A stretch of 29,268 bases of DNA, from the NCBI GenBank assembly GCA_963739375.1, contig CAVUAF010000010.1:1-29268 (forward strand), read 5' to 3'. Numbering within the stretch: position 1 is the first letter of the stretch; each line of letters begins with the position of its first letter. This DNA comes from CAVUAF01 sp963739375. Lineage in GTDB: Bacteria; Acidobacteriota; Terriglobia; Terriglobales; Acidobacteriaceae. A model generated the notes under the pieces. The model was not told the DNA's origin. It ran no database searches and saw only the letters and a list, made by a program, of their open reading frames with translations. The translations under genes were made by a program, and so were the position numbers. This document shows, piece after piece, positions 16,064 through 24,142 of the stretch.

Positions 16064-17884
16064 GCCGCAGAAGATCCGGATTTCGCTGCCGAGCCGCGCG
16101 CGGCGGGCGCTACCCCCCACCGCGTGGTGCTGGGGCTGGGGCTGGCGCTGACGGCGCTGGTCTTTTCCGGCACGTTGCGCTTCGCCTTCATCTACGACGA
16201 CTGGCCGCAGATCGTGGGCAACCCGGCGGTGCAGGCGTGGCGCTACGTGCCCGGGTACTTCATTCACCACATCTGGAGCCACATCTATCCCACCTGGCCG
16301 GGCAACTACTACCGGCCGCTGTTCCTGATCTGGCTGCGGCTGAACCACGCGCTGTTCGGCTTGCAGCCGCTGGGCTGGCACCTGACCACGGTGCTGGCGC
16401 ACCTGGGCGTCACCACCATGGTGTACTGGCTGGGGCGGCGGATCACGGGGGACCGCGTGATCGGCGCCATGGCGGCGCTGCTGTTTGGGCTGCACCCGGC
16501 GCACATCGAGACGGTGGCGTGGGTGTCGGGAGTGAGCGAACCGTTGCTGGCGCTGCTCTTCATCCCGGCGTTTGTCTTTTATCTCGACGCGCGGGAGCAG
16601 GCGGAGCACCGCGGCCGCAGGATGGCGCTGTCGCTGATCTGCTATGTCGGAGCGCTGCTCCTGAAGGAAACGGCGATCGTGCTGCCGGGGCTGGTGTTCG
16701 GGTACGAGTGGCTAAACGGAAGCGCAAACCACGAAGGTCACGCAGGGCACACGAAGGACACGATGGAACGCCCGGGCGCCCGCTGGGCGCGGGCGTTGCG
16801 GCAGAGCGCGCCGTACCTGGCGCTGTCGCTGGCGTACCTGGGAGTGCGGCAGGTGGTGCTGAAGAGCCTGGTGCACCCGGAAGGGACGGCGGGCCCGCTG
16901 CAGGTGGTGATGACGTGGCCGTCGCTGGTCTGGTTCTACCTGCGGCACCTGGCAGTGCCGGCGCCGATGAGCCTGTTCTACGACGTGGGCTACGTCTTCC
17001 AGCCGACGCTGGGAAACTTCTGGCTGCCGCTCGCGGCGACCCTGGTGGTGGCTGCGGGGCTGTGGAGGTGGGGGCGGAGGTCGCGTGCGGCCGCGCTGGC
17101 GGGGATGTGGCTGGCGCTGCCGCTGGCGCCGCCGCTGATCAGCATTGCCGTGTTCGGCAACGGCGAAATCGTGCACGACCGCTACCTCTACCTGCCGTCC
17201 ATCGGGTTCGTCATCCTGGTGGCGCTGGCGCTGGCGCGGATTCCCGCCAGCCGCGCGGAGCTCTTCGGCCTGCCGGCCTCGCGCATCGTCGCCGCCTTCG
17301 GGCTGGCGGGGGTGCTGGCGGTGATGACTTCGATGCAGAGCATTCACTGGGCCAGCAACCTGCTGCTCTACGACTACGGGGTGCAGCAGGCGCCGCAGAA
17401 CGCGCTGGCGCGCATCCACCTGGCCACCGAGATGCTCTGGCCGAGAACCGAGATGCTGCGCAGCGATCCGACGAGCGCCATACGGCTGTACCACGAGGCG
17501 CGCGACCTGGCGCCCAACATGTGGCAGGCGAACTTCGTGCTCGGCTTCGCCTACTTCCAACTGGGGCACGCGCCGGAAGCGGAGCAGTATCTGCGCGACG
17601 CGATACGCATCCTGCCGCGCAATCCCAACCAGTTTCTGTACCTGTCCCGGGCGCTGCTGCAGCAGAACCGGCCGGAGGAAGCGGAAGCGGCGGCACGGCA
17701 TGCGGTGGAGCTGTATCCCTACGGCCCCGAGTTCCACTACGCGGTCGGGATGGCGCTGGAGAAGCGAGGACAGCTGGCCGCCGCGCGCCAGGAATACGCC
17801 GCCGAACTGAAGAACGACCCGACCTCGGGGGCGGGGCAGAAGATGGCGGAAATCGACAAGCGACTGAGGGGGAGCACGAAGTAA
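16058..17884 (+). CDS. TMTC-like GT-C membrane protein with C-terminal TPRs
   Basis: A 608-aa polytopic membrane protein, intact. The N-terminal two thirds contain about ten hydrophobic segments and GT-C/TMTC hallmarks. These are the acidic loop IYDDWPQIVGNP, YYRPLFLIWLRLNHALFG, LFGLHPAHIETVAWVSG, LLKETAIVLPG and VHDRYLYLPSIGF. The C-terminal 130 residues are at least three TPR-like units, for example FVLGFAYFQLGHAPEAEQYL and YLSRALLQQNRPEEAEAAA. The family includes O-mannosyltransferase-like enzymes; donor and acceptor here are unknown. ATG 16058 is preferred because the longer reading from 15995 encodes only the intergenic repeat. A short His/Gly-rich stretch near residues 223-236 is encoded by an embedded repeat (16726-16765). 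There is no strong Shine-Dalgarno. Confidence 0.82.
   Translation: MTAAEDPDFAAEPRAAGATPHRVVLGLGLALTALVFSGTLRFAFIYDDWPQIVGNPAVQAWRYVPGYFIHHIWSHIYPTWPGNYYRPLFLIWLRLNHALFGLQPLGWHLTTVLAHLGVTTMVYWLGRRITGDRVIGAMAALLFGLHPAHIETVAWVSGVSEPLLALLFIPAFVFYLDAREQAEHRGRRMALSLICYVGALLLKETAIVLPGLVFGYEWLNGSANHEGHAGHTKDTMERPGARWARALRQSAPYLALSLAYLGVRQVVLKSLVHPEGTAGPLQVVMTWPSLVWFYLRHLAVPAPMSLFYDVGYVFQPTLGNFWLPLAATLVVAAGLWRWGRRSRAAALAGMWLALPLAPPLISIAVFGNGEIVHDRYLYLPSIGFVILVALALARIPASRAELFGLPASRIVAAFGLAGVLAVMTSMQSIHWASNLLLYDYGVQQAPQNALARIHLATEMLWPRTEMLRSDPTSAIRLYHEARDLAPNMWQANFVLGFAYFQLGHAPEAEQYLRDAIRILPRNPNQFLYLSRALLQQNRPEEAEAAARHAVELYPYGPEFHYAVGMALEKRGQLAAARQEYAAELKNDPTSGAGQKMAEIDKRLRGSTK
16726..16765. repeat. ACGAAGG-type repeat embedded in frame in the TMTC-like gene
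   Basis: AACCACGAAGGTCACGCAGG and the following ACACGAAGGACACGATGG resemble dispersed CACGAAGG repeats normally seen between genes in environmental bacterial genomes. Here it encodes NHEGHAGHTKDTM in a loop between membrane segments, without breaking the frame. Confidence 0.5.
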
Positions 17885-17937
17885 AAGGCAAGGCGGGAAA
17901 GGCAAAACTACGGGTAATGATGCAGCTTCACAAACCC

Positions 17938-17992
17938 AGATCCCTCGCTCGCGCCTCAGTCGCGACGCTCCTTCGGCGCGGCTCGGGATGAC
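17938..17992. repeat. Dispersed intergenic repeat (reverse copy)
   Basis: AGATCCCTCGCTCGCGCCTC ... GGCGCGGCTCGGGATGAC, a more diverged third copy of the 5911 element, directly downstream of the TMTC-like gene. Confidence 0.6.
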
Positions 17993-18008
17993 AATGATTT
18001 GGGGAGAC

Positions 18009-18045
18009 CGTTTCGGCGCGGCTGAAGCCGCGCCCTTACGAAACG
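18009..18045. terminator. GGCTGAAGCC-type hairpin 1
   Basis: Stem GGCGCGGC (18015-18022), loop TGAA, stem GCCGCGCC (18027-18034). Outer arms CGTTTC (18009) and GAAACG (18040) also pair. Between convergent genes, so it may act as a terminator in both directions, although no long T-run is present. Confidence 0.5.
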
Positions 18046-18047
18046 TA

Positions 18048-18100
18048 GGCACGGTCGCTTCGCGAGTCAGGGCTGAAGCCCTGACCTACCAAGCCGTGCC
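18048..18100. terminator. GGCTGAAGCC-type hairpin 2
   Basis: Stem TCAGGGC (18067-18073), loop TGAA, stem GCCCTGA (18078-18084). Outer arms GGCACGG (18048) and CCGTGCC (18094) pair as well. Same core GGCTGAAGCC and loop as hairpin 1. Lies 33 bp before the 3' end of the phosphofructokinase gene. Confidence 0.5.
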
Positions 18101-18132
18101 CTTTCAAACCATTCAAGCTGCGCCGACCGGGA

Positions 18133-19345
18133 CTATTCGCTGGTCATGATGAACAGCGGCTTCATCTCGAAGCTGTGGTACTTGGGGCGGTAGCGCTCGG
18201 TGTTGTAGTGCTCCTTGACGTTGACCAGCTTCTTGGTGCTGGTGACGATGTCGAGCGGGATGTTGTCGTAGCGGCCATTCTTCAGCACCACCAGCCGGCC
18301 GTGGACCCTGGTCCAGCAGCAGGTCGAGGGCGAGGTTGCCGTAGGCCATGGGCACGATGGAGTCGATGGCGTCGGGATCGCCGCCGCGCACCAGGTAGCC
18401 GAGCTTCTGGTTGATGATGTCGACTGCGCTTGCCGTTGTTGAACTTGGGCGAGAGTTCCTTCAACTTCTGCGGAGACCAGGTCGCCGATGCCGCCCAGCT
18501 TCGCGTGGCCGAAGGCGTCGGTGGTCTGGCTCGGCAAGACCATCTCGCCGCCCTCGAACATGGCGCCCTCCGAGACCAGCACGACCGAGTAGTTGCTGGG
18601 GTTGCGGTTGCGGTCCTGCGATCAGCAACTCGGTGAGGTGCTCGATGTTGAACTTGTGCTCGGGGATGACGCAGCGGTTGGCCGCGCCGGCCATGGTGGG
18701 CAGCATGGCGGTGAAGCCGGCGTAGCGGCCGAAGACTTCCATCACCAGCAAGCGCTCGTGCGAGCCGGCCGAGGTGCGCAGGCGGTTGCGCCATCTCGAT
18801 GGTGCGGGTGACGCAGGTGCTGAAGCCGATGCAGTAGTCGGTGCCGGGCACGTCGTTGTCCATCGTCTTGGGGATGGCGATGACCTTGACGCCTTCCTGG
18901 TAGCAGGCGCACGCCGTAGCTCAGGGTGTCGTCGCCGCCGATGGGGATCAGGTAGTCGATGCCGAGCCAGTCCAGGTTCTTGAGCACCTCGGCGGTGAGG
19001 TCGTTGCGGCGCTGGCGTAGTAGCGTCCTTCAGGTGGTCGCGGCACCGCGTCGGCTTCTGCACGTTGCCGGGATTGGTGCGCGAGGTGTGCAGGAAGGTG
19101 CCGCCGGTGCGGCCGGCGCGGTTGACGAGCTCTTCGGTGAGCACCTGGAAGTTGTTGCTGTTGTCGTAGTCCTGGTCGCGGACGATGTCGATCAGGCCCG
19201 CCCAGCCGCGGCGGAGGCCGATCACCTCGTAGCCCTCGCGCAGGGCGCGGATGGTGACGGCGCGGATGGCCGGATTGAGCCCGGGCACGTCGCCGCCGCC
19301 GGTCAGGATGCCGATCACGCCCTTCTTGCTGTTCACGACTGCCAT
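18133..19345 (-). CDS. 6-phosphofructokinase, PPi-type signature (frameshifted)
   Basis: Phosphorylates fructose-6-phosphate at C1 in glycolysis. The N-terminus GVIGILTGGGDVPGLNPAIR and GLRRGWAGLID are intact from ATG 19345, which has GGGGAG as Shine-Dalgarno. The phosphoryl-donor site reads IGGDDTLSYG and VIAIPKTMDNDVPGTDYCIG. Asp after GGD and Lys before TMDND are the residues that mark PPi-dependent enzymes; ATP-dependent ones have GGDGS and PGTIDND. Then come VMEVFGRYAGF, IPEHKFNIEHL, KLGYLVRGGDPDAID and MAYGNLALDLLL. The C-terminus ends in FEMKPLFIMTSE. Between 18280 and 19040 the reading changes frame about eight times, yet no family motif is lost. Repaired length is about 404 aa, close to PPi-PFK. 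The gene converges with the TMTC-like gene and diverges from cstA. Confidence 0.88.
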
Positions 19346-19429
19346 GGAACGCTCCCCAACCCTTCATTGTAGCGAGAAGGGCGCAGGGCCGTGTGACGCA
19401 GCGCACAAGGCACGGGCAACGGGGGGAAG

Positions 19430-19460
19430 CAGTTGTCAGTTGCCAGTTCTCAGTTGTCAG
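19430..19460. repeat. Tandem heptamer array, CAGTT(G/C)N, 4 units
   Basis: CAGTTGT, CAGTTGC, CAGTTCT, CAGTTGT, then CAG. Located in the divergent gap between the phosphofructokinase and cstA starts, about 57 bp before the cstA ATG. Confidence 0.8.
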
Positions 19461-19516
19461 TAAGATTCCGCTGCCCGGCGCGAACCCGTACAATACCGCG
19501 GACGGGAGGGCCGTGA

Positions 19517-21580
19517 ATGCAGCGCCTGGGGCGCATTCTGGGGTGGAGCGGGGTGGCGGCGCTGGGAGCGGTGGCGCTGGGCACGATTGCGCTGCGGCGC
19601 GGCGAGTCCATCAACGCCATGTGGCTGGTGGTGGCGGCGCTGAGCAGCTACGCGCTGGGCTACCGCTTCTACAGCAAGTTTGTCGCGGCCAAGCTGCTGG
19701 CGCTGGACGCGACGCGCGCCACCCCCGCGGAGCGCCTGGACAACGGTCGCGATTTTGTCCCCACCAACAAGTGGGTGGTGTTCGGGCATCACTTTGCCGC
19801 CATTGCCGGTCCGGGGCCGCTGGTGGGGCCGGTGCTGGCAGCGCAATTCGGCTACCTGCCTGGGACGCTCTGGATCCTCGCCGGCGCCGTTTTCGGCGGC
19901 TGTGTGCAGGACTTCGTGATCCTGCTGTTTTCGGTGCGGCGCGACGGCAAGTCGCTGTGCGAGATGGCGCGCGACGAGGTGGGGAAGATCGGCGGCGTGG
20001 TGGCGTTTGTGGCCGTCATCAGCATCATCGTGATCCTGCTGGGGGTGTGCGCGCTGATCGTGGTGAACGCGCTGAAGGCGAGCCCGTGGGGCACCTTCGT
20101 GATCGGCATGACGATTCCGATCGCGGTGCTGATGGGAGTTTATTTGCGCCACCTGCGGCCGGGCCGGGTGCTGGAGACGAGCGTGCTCGGCTTCGTGCTG
20201 GTGGTGGCGGCGATCTTTGGCGGCCAGTGGGTGTCGCAGCACGCGGTGGCGGCGCAGTGGTTCACCCTGACCGCGCCCACGCTGGCGGTGCTGATCATCA
20301 TTTACGGCTTTGCCGCGTCGGCGCTGCCGGTGTGGCTGCTGCTGGCGCCGCGCGACTACTTGAGCACCTTCGTCAAGCTGGGGACGATTGGGGCGCTGGC
20401 GGTGGGCATCCTGGCCATGCGCCCCACGCTGCAGATGCCGGCGCTGACGCGCTTCATCGACGGCAGCGGGCCGGTGTTTGCCGGCAGCATCTTTCCGTTT
20501 GCCTTCATCACCATCGCCTGCGGCGCGGTGAGCGGCTTCCATGCGCTGATCGCCAGCGGCACCACGCCCAAGCTGATTGCGCGCGAGCCGGAGACGCGCA
20601 TGGTGGGGTACGGAGCGATGGCGGCGGAGTCGTTCGTGGCCATCATGGCGACGATTGCGGCGTGCGTGCTGCAGCCGGGAACGTACTTCGCCATCAACGC
20701 GCCGGCGGGCGTGGTAGGAGAGACGGCGCAGGCGGCCACCGCGACGATCAGCGGCTGGGGATTCCCGGTGACGGCGCCGCAAATGGAAGCGCTGGCGCGC
20801 GCGGTGGGCGAGCAGACGCTGCTGAACCGCACCGGGGGCGCACCCTCGTTTGCGGTGGGGATGGCGCACATTTTCGCCAGCAGCGTGGGCGGCGAGGCGG
20901 TAATGGCCATCTGGTACCACTTCGCCATCATGTTCGAAGCGCTTTTCATCCTCACCCTGCTCGACGCCGGGACGCGCGTCGGCCGCTTCATGATCCAGGA
21001 CGCGCTGGGGCACGTGTGGGCGCCGCTGGGGCGGACGAGTTGGTATCCCAGCATCCTCACCACCAGCGGGCTGATGGTCGCCGCCTGGGGCTACTTTCTC
21101 TGGCATGGCGTGAAAGACCCGCTGGGCGGGATCAATTCCCTGTGGCCGCTGTTCGGGATTTCCAACCAGCTGCTGGCGACGGTGGCGCTGTGCGTGGCGA
21201 CGACCATCCTGGTGAAAGCGGGGAAGACGCGCTACGCGTGGGTGACGCTGGCGCCGCTCGGCTGGCTGGTGGCGGTGACCTTTACCGCGTCGTGGCAGAA
21301 GGTCATGAGTCCCAACCCGCGCATCGGGTTCTGGTCGCACGCGCAGCAACTGGCGGCAGAGCTGGCGACCGCCACCGGACAGCGCGCCCACGAGCTGCCC
21401 AAGCTGATCTTCAACGACCGGCTGGATGCAGCGGTCACCGCGTCGCTCCTGGTGCTGGTGGCGCTGATCGTGGGCGAGAGCGTGCGGGAGTGGATGCGCG
21501 TGCTCTCAGGCAGGAAAGCCGCCGAGGTGAAAGAAGCGCCGTTTGTGCGCACGCGGATGGCGAATCGGGTGAGCGGGTGA
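19517..21580 (+). CDS. cstA: Carbon starvation protein CstA family transporter
   Basis: Inner-membrane transporter, linked in enterobacteria to uptake of peptides and pyruvate. Intact, 687 aa, the usual length, with many hydrophobic helices. Family blocks seen are DFVPTNKWVVFGHHFAAIAG, GPLVGPVLAAQFGYLPGTLW, GGCVQDFVILLFSVRRDGKS and FITIACGAVSGFHALIASGT. MVGYGAMAAESFVAIMA and the C-terminal LWPLFGISNQLLA also match. ATG 19517 is preceded by the Shine-Dalgarno GGGAGGG (19504-19510); TACAAT at 19489 could be a -10. The gene for its usual small partner YbdD follows after about 50 bp. Regulation cannot be read directly: no CRP-like site was seen. Confidence 0.95.
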   Translation: MQRLGRILGWSGVAALGAVALGTIALRRGESINAMWLVVAALSSYALGYRFYSKFVAAKLLALDATRATPAERLDNGRDFVPTNKWVVFGHHFAAIAGPGPLVGPVLAAQFGYLPGTLWILAGAVFGGCVQDFVILLFSVRRDGKSLCEMARDEVGKIGGVVAFVAVISIIVILLGVCALIVVNALKASPWGTFVIGMTIPIAVLMGVYLRHLRPGRVLETSVLGFVLVVAAIFGGQWVSQHAVAAQWFTLTAPTLAVLIIIYGFAASALPVWLLLAPRDYLSTFVKLGTIGALAVGILAMRPTLQMPALTRFIDGSGPVFAGSIFPFAFITIACGAVSGFHALIASGTTPKLIAREPETRMVGYGAMAAESFVAIMATIAACVLQPGTYFAINAPAGVVGETAQAATATISGWGFPVTAPQMEALARAVGEQTLLNRTGGAPSFAVGMAHIFASSVGGEAVMAIWYHFAIMFEALFILTLLDAGTRVGRFMIQDALGHVWAPLGRTSWYPSILTTSGLMVAAWGYFLWHGVKDPLGGINSLWPLFGISNQLLATVALCVATTILVKAGKTRYAWVTLAPLGWLVAVTFTASWQKVMSPNPRIGFWSHAQQLAAELATATGQRAHELPKLIFNDRLDAAVTASLLVLVALIVGESVREWMRVLSGRKAAEVKEAPFVRTRMANRVSG

Positions 21581-21629
21581 TCGGGTGAGCGGCCCATCGG
21601 AAAAGAGCGGCGAGGTCGCTGAGGGAAAG

Positions 21630-21797
21630 ATGCGAAGGCTCTTAGAAACCATAAGCGCCGTGTTGCGGGAGATCTTCGACGAGGCCGCGTACGAGCGCTT
21701 CCTCGCGCGGACGCAGGGGGTGCGGTCGCGCGCGTCCTATGCGGCCTTCTGGCGGGAGCGGCAAGCGGCCGTTGAGCGGCGAGTCCGCTGCTGCTGA
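21630..21797 (+). CDS. ybdD: YbdD/YjiX family small protein (CstA partner)
   Basis: A 55-aa protein ending RRVRCC. The segment EAAYERFLARTQG followed by SYAAFWRERQAAVE matches the conserved plan of Escherichia coli YbdD, which ends in a Cys-Cys pair after an FxRERQ motif. These small proteins are routinely encoded just after cstA and are thought to be needed by the transporter. ATG 21630 is chosen because GAGGGAAAG lies directly upstream. GTG at 21585, nearer the cstA stop, would add 15 unconserved residues. Confidence 0.85.
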   Translation: MRRLLETISAVLREIFDEAAYERFLARTQGVRSRASYAAFWRERQAAVERRVRCC

Positions 21798-21801
21798 ACT
21801 A

Positions 21802-21822
21802 CAGTTGTCAGTTGCCAGTTCG
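21802..21822. repeat. Tandem heptamer array, CAGTT(G/C)N, 3 units
   Basis: CAGTTGT, CAGTTGC, CAGTTCG, starting five bases after the ybdD stop. Confidence 0.75.
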
Positions 21823-21890
21823 CAAGACAAATGTAAGCGCACCCTCAACCGCCAAAGCGAAGATGCGGCGTCGGACCTGCGCGACTGCGC

Positions 21891-22481
21891 TTAGTACGAC
21901 CCGGTGGCGTTCCAGTCGAACCCGGGGCTTTCCGCCGCCACCTGCAGGATCTGGTAGTCCATCACGACATATTCCAGTTCCGCAAAGCGGTTAGGAACGT
22001 AGGCGAGGACGCGGAAGTAGAAGAAGCCGCGAATGTCGCTCTTGTTGATCAGGACCCCGTAGGTGTGGCCGACCTGAGTCGCTGCTGACTCGGCAAACGT
22101 GGCGACGGAATCGGTCCGCCGCTGCGGAGAAAAGACTTGGCCAGCGGTGAAAGAGTCGAGGGGAATGTCGCCGTAGTCGGTGACGACGTCCACGTCATCG
22201 CCCGCGGTCGCTCCCTCGAAATAATCAGGCGCGCCGCAGGCGCCGTTGAAGAGCAGCTCGGGGCTGTTGTAATACTTCGAGTAGGCGGAGAGGAAAAGCG
22301 CAGTCTTCACGTATCCCCGCTGAAAGTCTTGCTCCGAACGACAGCCATAGCTGGGCGAGAGACTGACGCGCTGGATCTTGTGCAGGACGGGGAGGCGCCA
22401 ATCGCTGGGCGTGGTTTGAACGTTGGCCGGCGCGGCGCACAACAGAACGGCACCCAGAGCGAACCACCGTAGTGATTTCAT
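21891..22481 (-). CDS. Secreted hypothetical protein
   Basis: 196 aa, no family recognised. It starts MKSLRWFALGAVLLCAAPA, a clear signal peptide with likely cleavage near residue 22. The mature part contains two Cys (SYGCRSEQDF and NGACGAPDYF) that may form a disulfide, several aromatic-rich stretches (YSKYYNSPELLF, GFFYFRVLAYV) and no membrane helix, so it is probably periplasmic or exported. ATG 22481 is chosen because GGAAGG sits 8 bases upstream; an in-frame ATG at 22502 would add seven residues. It lies between cstA-ybdD and ruvC with no functional link visible. Confidence 0.65.
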   Translation of the reverse strand: MKSLRWFALGAVLLCAAPANVQTTPSDWRLPVLHKIQRVSLSPSYGCRSEQDFQRGYVKTALFLSAYSKYYNSPELLFNGACGAPDYFEGATAGDDVDVVTDYGDIPLDSFTAGQVFSPQRRTDSVATFAESAATQVGHTYGVLINKSDIRGFFYFRVLAYVPNRFAELEYVVMDYQILQVAAESPGFDWNATGSY

Positions 22482-22646
22482 AGTTGCGACCTTCCGAGAC
22501 ACGCGGCTGCAGCAAACACAGCACTAATATCCCAACTTAGTTCACTGCGGGCGGGCGGGAGCGGCTGTGATGGGAGTCACCACCCGAGGTGATGATGTCG
22601 GGCAAGCGGAACGAAGGAGTAATCAAGGTTCTGAAAAGCAGGTCGC

Positions 22647-23150
22647 TTAGCTTCCGGTGCTGTGCTGCCGGGCTAACGTGGCGGCGGTGTGCAGGTGGCA
22701 GATGGCGATGGCGAGGGCGTCGGCAGCGTCGAAGGATTCGGGGGGCGCGGGCAGTTGGAGCAGGCGGGCCACCATCTGCTGCACCTGGTGCTTGTCGGCG
22801 CGGCCGTAGCCGACGACGGCGGACTTCACGCTGAGGGGCGAGTACTCCGCCACCGGCAGGTCATGCGCCGCCGCCACCAGCAGGGCCACGCCGCGCACCT
22901 GGCCGAGCTTGAGCGCGGACTTGGCATTGACGGCGTAGAAGACCTCTTCGATGGCGGCCACTTCGGGCCGGTGGCGCTCGATGACGGCGCTGAGCTCGGC
23001 GTAAATCTGCTTCAGGCGCAGCGGCAGGGACTGGCGGGTGGAGAGCGCGACGGCGCCAAAGGCGTGGCTGACGAGGCGGCCGTCGGCCGTCTGCTCGACC
23101 ACGCCGTAGCCGGTGGACTCGCCGCCGCAATCGATCCCGATGACCTTCAC
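22647..23150 (-). CDS. ruvC: Holliday junction endonuclease RuvC
   Basis: Resolves Holliday junctions by paired cuts, working with the RuvAB branch-migration complex. Intact at 167 aa. The four acidic active-site residues are at family positions: D7 (IGIDCGG), E68 (AIEEVFYAVNAKSALKLG), and D141 and D144 (ESFDAADALAIAICH). The first motif reads GIDCGGESTGYG instead of the common GIDPGSRVTGYG; the catalytic Asp is unaffected. GTG 23150 is taken as start because the first strand begins at once and no in-frame ATG is nearby upstream. ruvA and ruvB are not in the window. Confidence 0.93.
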   Translation of the reverse strand: MKVIGIDCGGESTGYGVVEQTADGRLVSHAFGAVALSTRQSLPLRLKQIYAELSAVIERHRPEVAAIEEVFYAVNAKSALKLGQVRGVALLVAAAHDLPVAEYSPLSVKSAVVGYGRADKHQVQQMVARLLQLPAPPESFDAADALAIAICHLHTAATLARQHSTGS

Positions 23151-23196
23151 GCGCGCATCATGACACGGGAGCGGGCGCAGGCGGAAGCAGGTTGTA

Positions 23197-23252
23197 GAAT
23201 TGCCGAAGTGCCGAATTGCCGAACTGCGGAACTGCCGAATTGCGGAATTGCG
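23197..23252. repeat. Tandem octamer array, GAA(T/C/G)TGC(C/G), 7 units
   Basis: Seven contiguous 8-bp units (GAATTGCC, GAAGTGCC, GAATTGCC, GAACTGCG and so on). The array ends two bases before the ATG of the next gene, in the divergent gap with ruvC. The period is 8, unlike the 7-bp arrays elsewhere. Confidence 0.85.
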
Positions 23253-23253
23253 A

Positions 23254-24045
23254 ATGAGGCGTAGACAGCAAGAACCACGGATCCCCCAAGGGCACAACGG
23301 CCGGGGGCTGGCACTGGTGTTCTGCTTGCTTCTGGCGGTTTCGGCCGCGGCGCAACGCGCCAAGCCGGAGGCGAAGAGCGTGACCGCGCTCGAGCATCCG
23401 CCGGTCCCGACGGTGACGTTTACCCTGGACTTCCCGCAGGCGATGCCGGCGCATTACGTCGTCCGCGTCGAGTCCAGCGGCAAGGCGACGTATCGCTCGG
23501 ACGCGCCGGAAGACGGCGTCGATCCGGCGGCGTATGCGACGCCGAGCAAGCCGCCGGCGCCCGGCGATCCCTATGGGGTGAACTTCACCATGACGGCGGA
23601 GACGCGCGAGCGCATCTTCACGCTGGCGGCAAAGCTCGACTACTTCCGCGGCAACTTCGATTACACCAAGCGCCGGATCGCCGCCAGCGGCATCAAGACG
23701 GTGGTGTATGCCGACGCGACGCGGCACAACGAGACCAGCTACAACTGGTCGGAGAACCCGCTGATGGAGGAGTTGACGCGGCTCTTCCAGAACCTCTCGC
23801 AGACGCTGGAGTTCGGGCGGCATCTCGACCACATGGTCCGCTACGACCGGCTGGGGATTGACGCCGAGCTGCGGCGCATGGAAGAGGCGGCGGGCAATAA
23901 CGAGTTGATCGAGTTGCAGGCGATCGCGCCTTCGCTGCAGCGGATCACCGACGATACGGCCATCCTGCACATTGCACGGCTGCGGGCGGAGAAGCTGCTG
24001 GCGCGCCTCCGGCCGGCCGCGGGCGCCCCGCCGTCGCCCCTATAA
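23254..24045 (+). CDS. Secreted or periplasmic hypothetical protein
   Basis: 263 aa, not assigned to a family. A hydrophobic segment GLALVFCLLLAVSAAAQ (about residues 18-34) looks like a signal peptide with cleavage before Gln34. The mature part has strand-forming segments (VPTVTFTLDF, HYVVRVESSGKATY) followed by a helical, charged C-terminus (ELRRMEEAAGNNELIELQA, LHIARLRAEKLLARL). The start is uncertain: ATG 23254 follows directly on the octamer array and has no Shine-Dalgarno. An upstream ATG at 23200 would encode only repeat. The FecR-like gene is next on the same strand. Confidence 0.6.
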   Translation: MRRRQQEPRIPQGHNGRGLALVFCLLLAVSAAAQRAKPEAKSVTALEHPPVPTVTFTLDFPQAMPAHYVVRVESSGKATYRSDAPEDGVDPAAYATPSKPPAPGDPYGVNFTMTAETRERIFTLAAKLDYFRGNFDYTKRRIAASGIKTVVYADATRHNETSYNWSENPLMEELTRLFQNLSQTLEFGRHLDHMVRYDRLGIDAELRRMEEAAGNNELIELQAIAPSLQRITDDTAILHIARLRAEKLLARLRPAAGAPPSPL

Positions 24046-24142
24046 ATAGCACATACAGAAGCACTTAGCCGGAGACGAAAAAGACCCGCATCAAGTCCTT
24101 GCGGCGGGGTTCTAATATATAGAGGCAGCAAAGGAGCCGCAT

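Noticed and set aside
14593..16191. Antisense ORF of 532 aa opposite the FHA-GAF-PP2C gene
   Set aside because: No motif; the plus-strand protein has complete FHA, GAF and SpoIIE signatures in frame.
16712..18052. Antisense ORF of 446 aa opposite the TMTC-like gene
   Set aside because: His/Arg/Gln-rich composition typical of the complement of a GC-rich gene; no start signal or domain.
18133..19345. PFK and rfbB as decayed pseudogenes
   Set aside because: All motifs survive in adjacent frames, starts and ends are clean, and indels cluster by position rather than by gene, so sequence error is more likely.
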